Positions 11,849-12,955 of a stretch of 12,955 bases of DNA are shown here, in pieces (position 1 is the stretch's first letter; the number at the start of each line of letters is the position of its first letter). The position numbers and the translations under genes are program-made. Source of the DNA: CAYSVN01 sp964434585 (GTDB lineage: Bacteria; Patescibacteriota; Gracilibacteria; Peribacterales; Peribacteraceae). The notes beneath the pieces are model-generated. The model was given only the letters and a program-made list of their open reading frames with translations. It had not been told where the DNA came from and made no database searches. The stretch spans positions 1 through 12,955 of the forward strand of contig CAYSVN010000032.1 of assembly GCA_964434585.1 (NCBI GenBank), read 5' to 3'.

Positions 11849-12766
11849 TTAATTATCTGCCGATCGAGCTCGACGCTCCGCCCTTTGCAAGGTTTTCTGG
11901 ATGATGTTATCGACCTCATCCGCTACACCAATTACATCGACTTCAATTTCTTCAATGTCTTTGAATAGCTCAAGGACATCATCTGAAGCTGATTTCAGCT
12001 TTTCATTAGCTTTAACCTCTCCAAACGGATTTGCTGAATCGAGCGGATTACCAGCTTCAATGGTAGACGACTTTGGAATTGGCAATTCCTGAGCACCTTG
12101 TTGACTAAAGGAAGCTTGGACAGCCACCTCTTTCATCCATGGATGGTTGATCTGCGAAGCGTTGTCACTTGCAATATCTACCACCTCCTGTAATCGAAAC
12201 AGCTCTCGAGCCAAGGCCTGAGGTGATTTTTCAGCAAAATACTGAATCATCACTCGTTCTTTTGGACCGTACCGCTCGACTACTTGAATCGTCCAGCGGG
12301 AGCTTTGATCGCAATGTTTCAGGAAATTTCGAAGATGACTCGAATCCCCTTCCACAATATTTCGACCGGATTGCACCCGATACACTAGCGAGCGATCGCT
12401 GTGGAATCTTAGCGCTGGCTCTCGAACGAAGTAGCTGGCCACGTACTTGTCTTCTGTGGTCAGACAAGACTTGAACAACGTATCCACCGTTTTGAATTCT
12501 TCAATGCTGCTAATGAGCATCTCGATTTTTTCACCGTTTGGACCTGCCCAAAATGTATGGGCTGGTTGGTAAAAACTGAATTCTTCAGGTTGACTTCCGT
12601 TTACAAGAACGGTGGGTGAATCGGGCACAAGTCCTTTTCGAACCGCTGCCCAGTCACTGGCATCCTGCGAATAAGTGTTTTTCAACCTTGACCTGAGTTC
12701 GTCCTGAGCGAATGAACCTTGCGTCAAAAATGAAAAAACCAACAAAGTAAACAATAAACGTCGCAT
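11849..12766 (-). CDS. Secreted orphan protein, function unknown
   Basis: This 305-residue protein has a clear signal peptide (MRRLLFTLLVFSFLTQGSFA, cleavage after residue 20) and no other membrane segment, so it is exported. It is not recognised. The middle region (about 50-200) appears globular, with FSFYQPAHTFWAGPNGEKIE (63-82), CLTTEDKYVASYFVREPALR (101-120) and HCDQSSRWTIQVVERYG (151-167). C101 and C152 are the only cysteines and could form a disulfide. Residues 230-255 are Pro/Asn/Ser-rich linker, and 255-300 form an acidic then basic amphipathic helix ending QRAERRARSADN. The ATG is preceded by GGAGGT at 8 nt, the strongest ribosome binding site in the window. GC content and codon choice look higher in GC than valS or the M23 gene, which may mean a different origin. 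It has its own terminator. Confidence 0.85.
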   Translation of the reverse strand: MRRLLFTLLVFSFLTQGSFAQDELRSRLKNTYSQDASDWAAVRKGLVPDSPTVLVNGSQPEEFSFYQPAHTFWAGPNGEKIEMLISSIEEFKTVDTLFKSCLTTEDKYVASYFVREPALRFHSDRSLVYRVQSGRNIVEGDSSHLRNFLKHCDQSSRWTIQVVERYGPKERVMIQYFAEKSPQALARELFRLQEVVDIASDNASQINHPWMKEVAVQASFSQQGAQELPIPKSSTIEAGNPLDSANPFGEVKANEKLKSASDDVLELFKDIEEIEVDVIGVADEVDNIIQKTLQRAERRARSADN

Positions 12767-12774
12767 GATATTTT

Positions 12775-12882
12775 ACCTCCATGCAGAGTAGTGAATTCCC
12801 TCCTTTCAGTAATCGTACTGAGATTTGGAATTCGTTTTTTAAAGATCTTTAGCAATTTATATAATAATTTACTTTTTGTCAA
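12775..12882 (-). promoter_or_regulatory. Leader, ribosome binding site and possible promoter of the 11849-12766 gene
   Basis: GGAGGT (plus 12775-12780) precedes the ATG. A second AAAGGAGGG (plus 12799-12807) lies further up and could serve a short overlapping frame that begins at ATG 12782, but I see no clear product. On the minus strand TTGACA (plus 12877-12882) is followed by TATAAA after 15 nt or TAAATT after 17 nt, predicting a leader of about 80 nt. The rest of 12883-12955 is AT-rich with nothing identifiable. Confidence 0.5.
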
Positions 12883-12955
12883 TATTATTATTTAATATAA
12901 TTTTAGAATAGTTGCATAATGCAATCTTATTTGTATAATTACAATCATGTTAATT

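Noticed and set aside
12690..12712. CCTGAGCGAA inside the 305-residue gene as a seventh repeat copy
   Set aside because: Only the first 10 nt match; the following GTCGA part and the complementary arms are missing, and it encodes the signal-peptide region.
1..12955. tRNA, rRNA or CRISPR array
   Set aside because: No T-arm consensus with acceptor pairing, no rRNA motifs and no regularly spaced repeats were seen on either strand.

Overview
The window looks like a piece of chromosome from a small-genome, low-GC bacterium, most likely a member of the Candidate Phyla Radiation (Patescibacteria). This placement is an inference. It rests on a short RsmI without the usual C-terminal extension, a ValRS with the N-terminal signature 'PPPNATGQLHLGH', several genes with no Shine-Dalgarno and -10 boxes almost touching the start codon, and many short orphan genes. 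TGA serves as a stop codon (FN3-like gene, transposase), so the recoded Gracilibacteria/Absconditabacteria code is not in use.

Layout. 1-573 is the 3' part of rsmI (+). 710-1090 is a small membrane-anchored orphan (+) ending in a clear terminator. 1140-4126 is a two-gene minus-strand envelope operon: a secreted or anchored FN3/Ig-like protein, then, with a 4-nt overlap, a coiled-coil M23 (EnvC-like) peptidase. 4127-4748 has no gene and is packed with short palindromic repeats. 4749-7412 is valS (-), which carries one of those repeats in frame. A 146-bp divergent region with inverted GTTGCA motifs leads to a two-TM potassium channel (+, 7559-8389). 8390-9661 holds three small minus-strand orphan genes and several RNA hairpins with their own promoters and terminators. 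A strong promoter at 9707-9734 drives glyA (+, 9913-11220) through a leader with an unusually clean three-way junction. 11231-11765 is an IS200/IS605-type single-Tyr transposase flanked by two identical 20-nt hairpins. 11849-12766 is a secreted orphan (-) with a strong ribosome binding site and its own terminator.

Functionally the recognisable genes are housekeeping: ribosome modification, valine charging, one-carbon metabolism, cell-wall hydrolysis and ion transport. They are not a pathway cluster. The more unusual content is non-coding: (i) a repeat family with a constant ~12-nt core and arms that change in a complementary way from copy to copy, one copy being translated inside ValRS; (ii) the glyA leader RNA; (iii) a ~400-nt minus-strand transcription unit (about 9386-8973) that has a promoter, terminator and several hairpins around a 49-codon basic ORF. 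No CRISPR array, rRNA or tRNA gene was seen.
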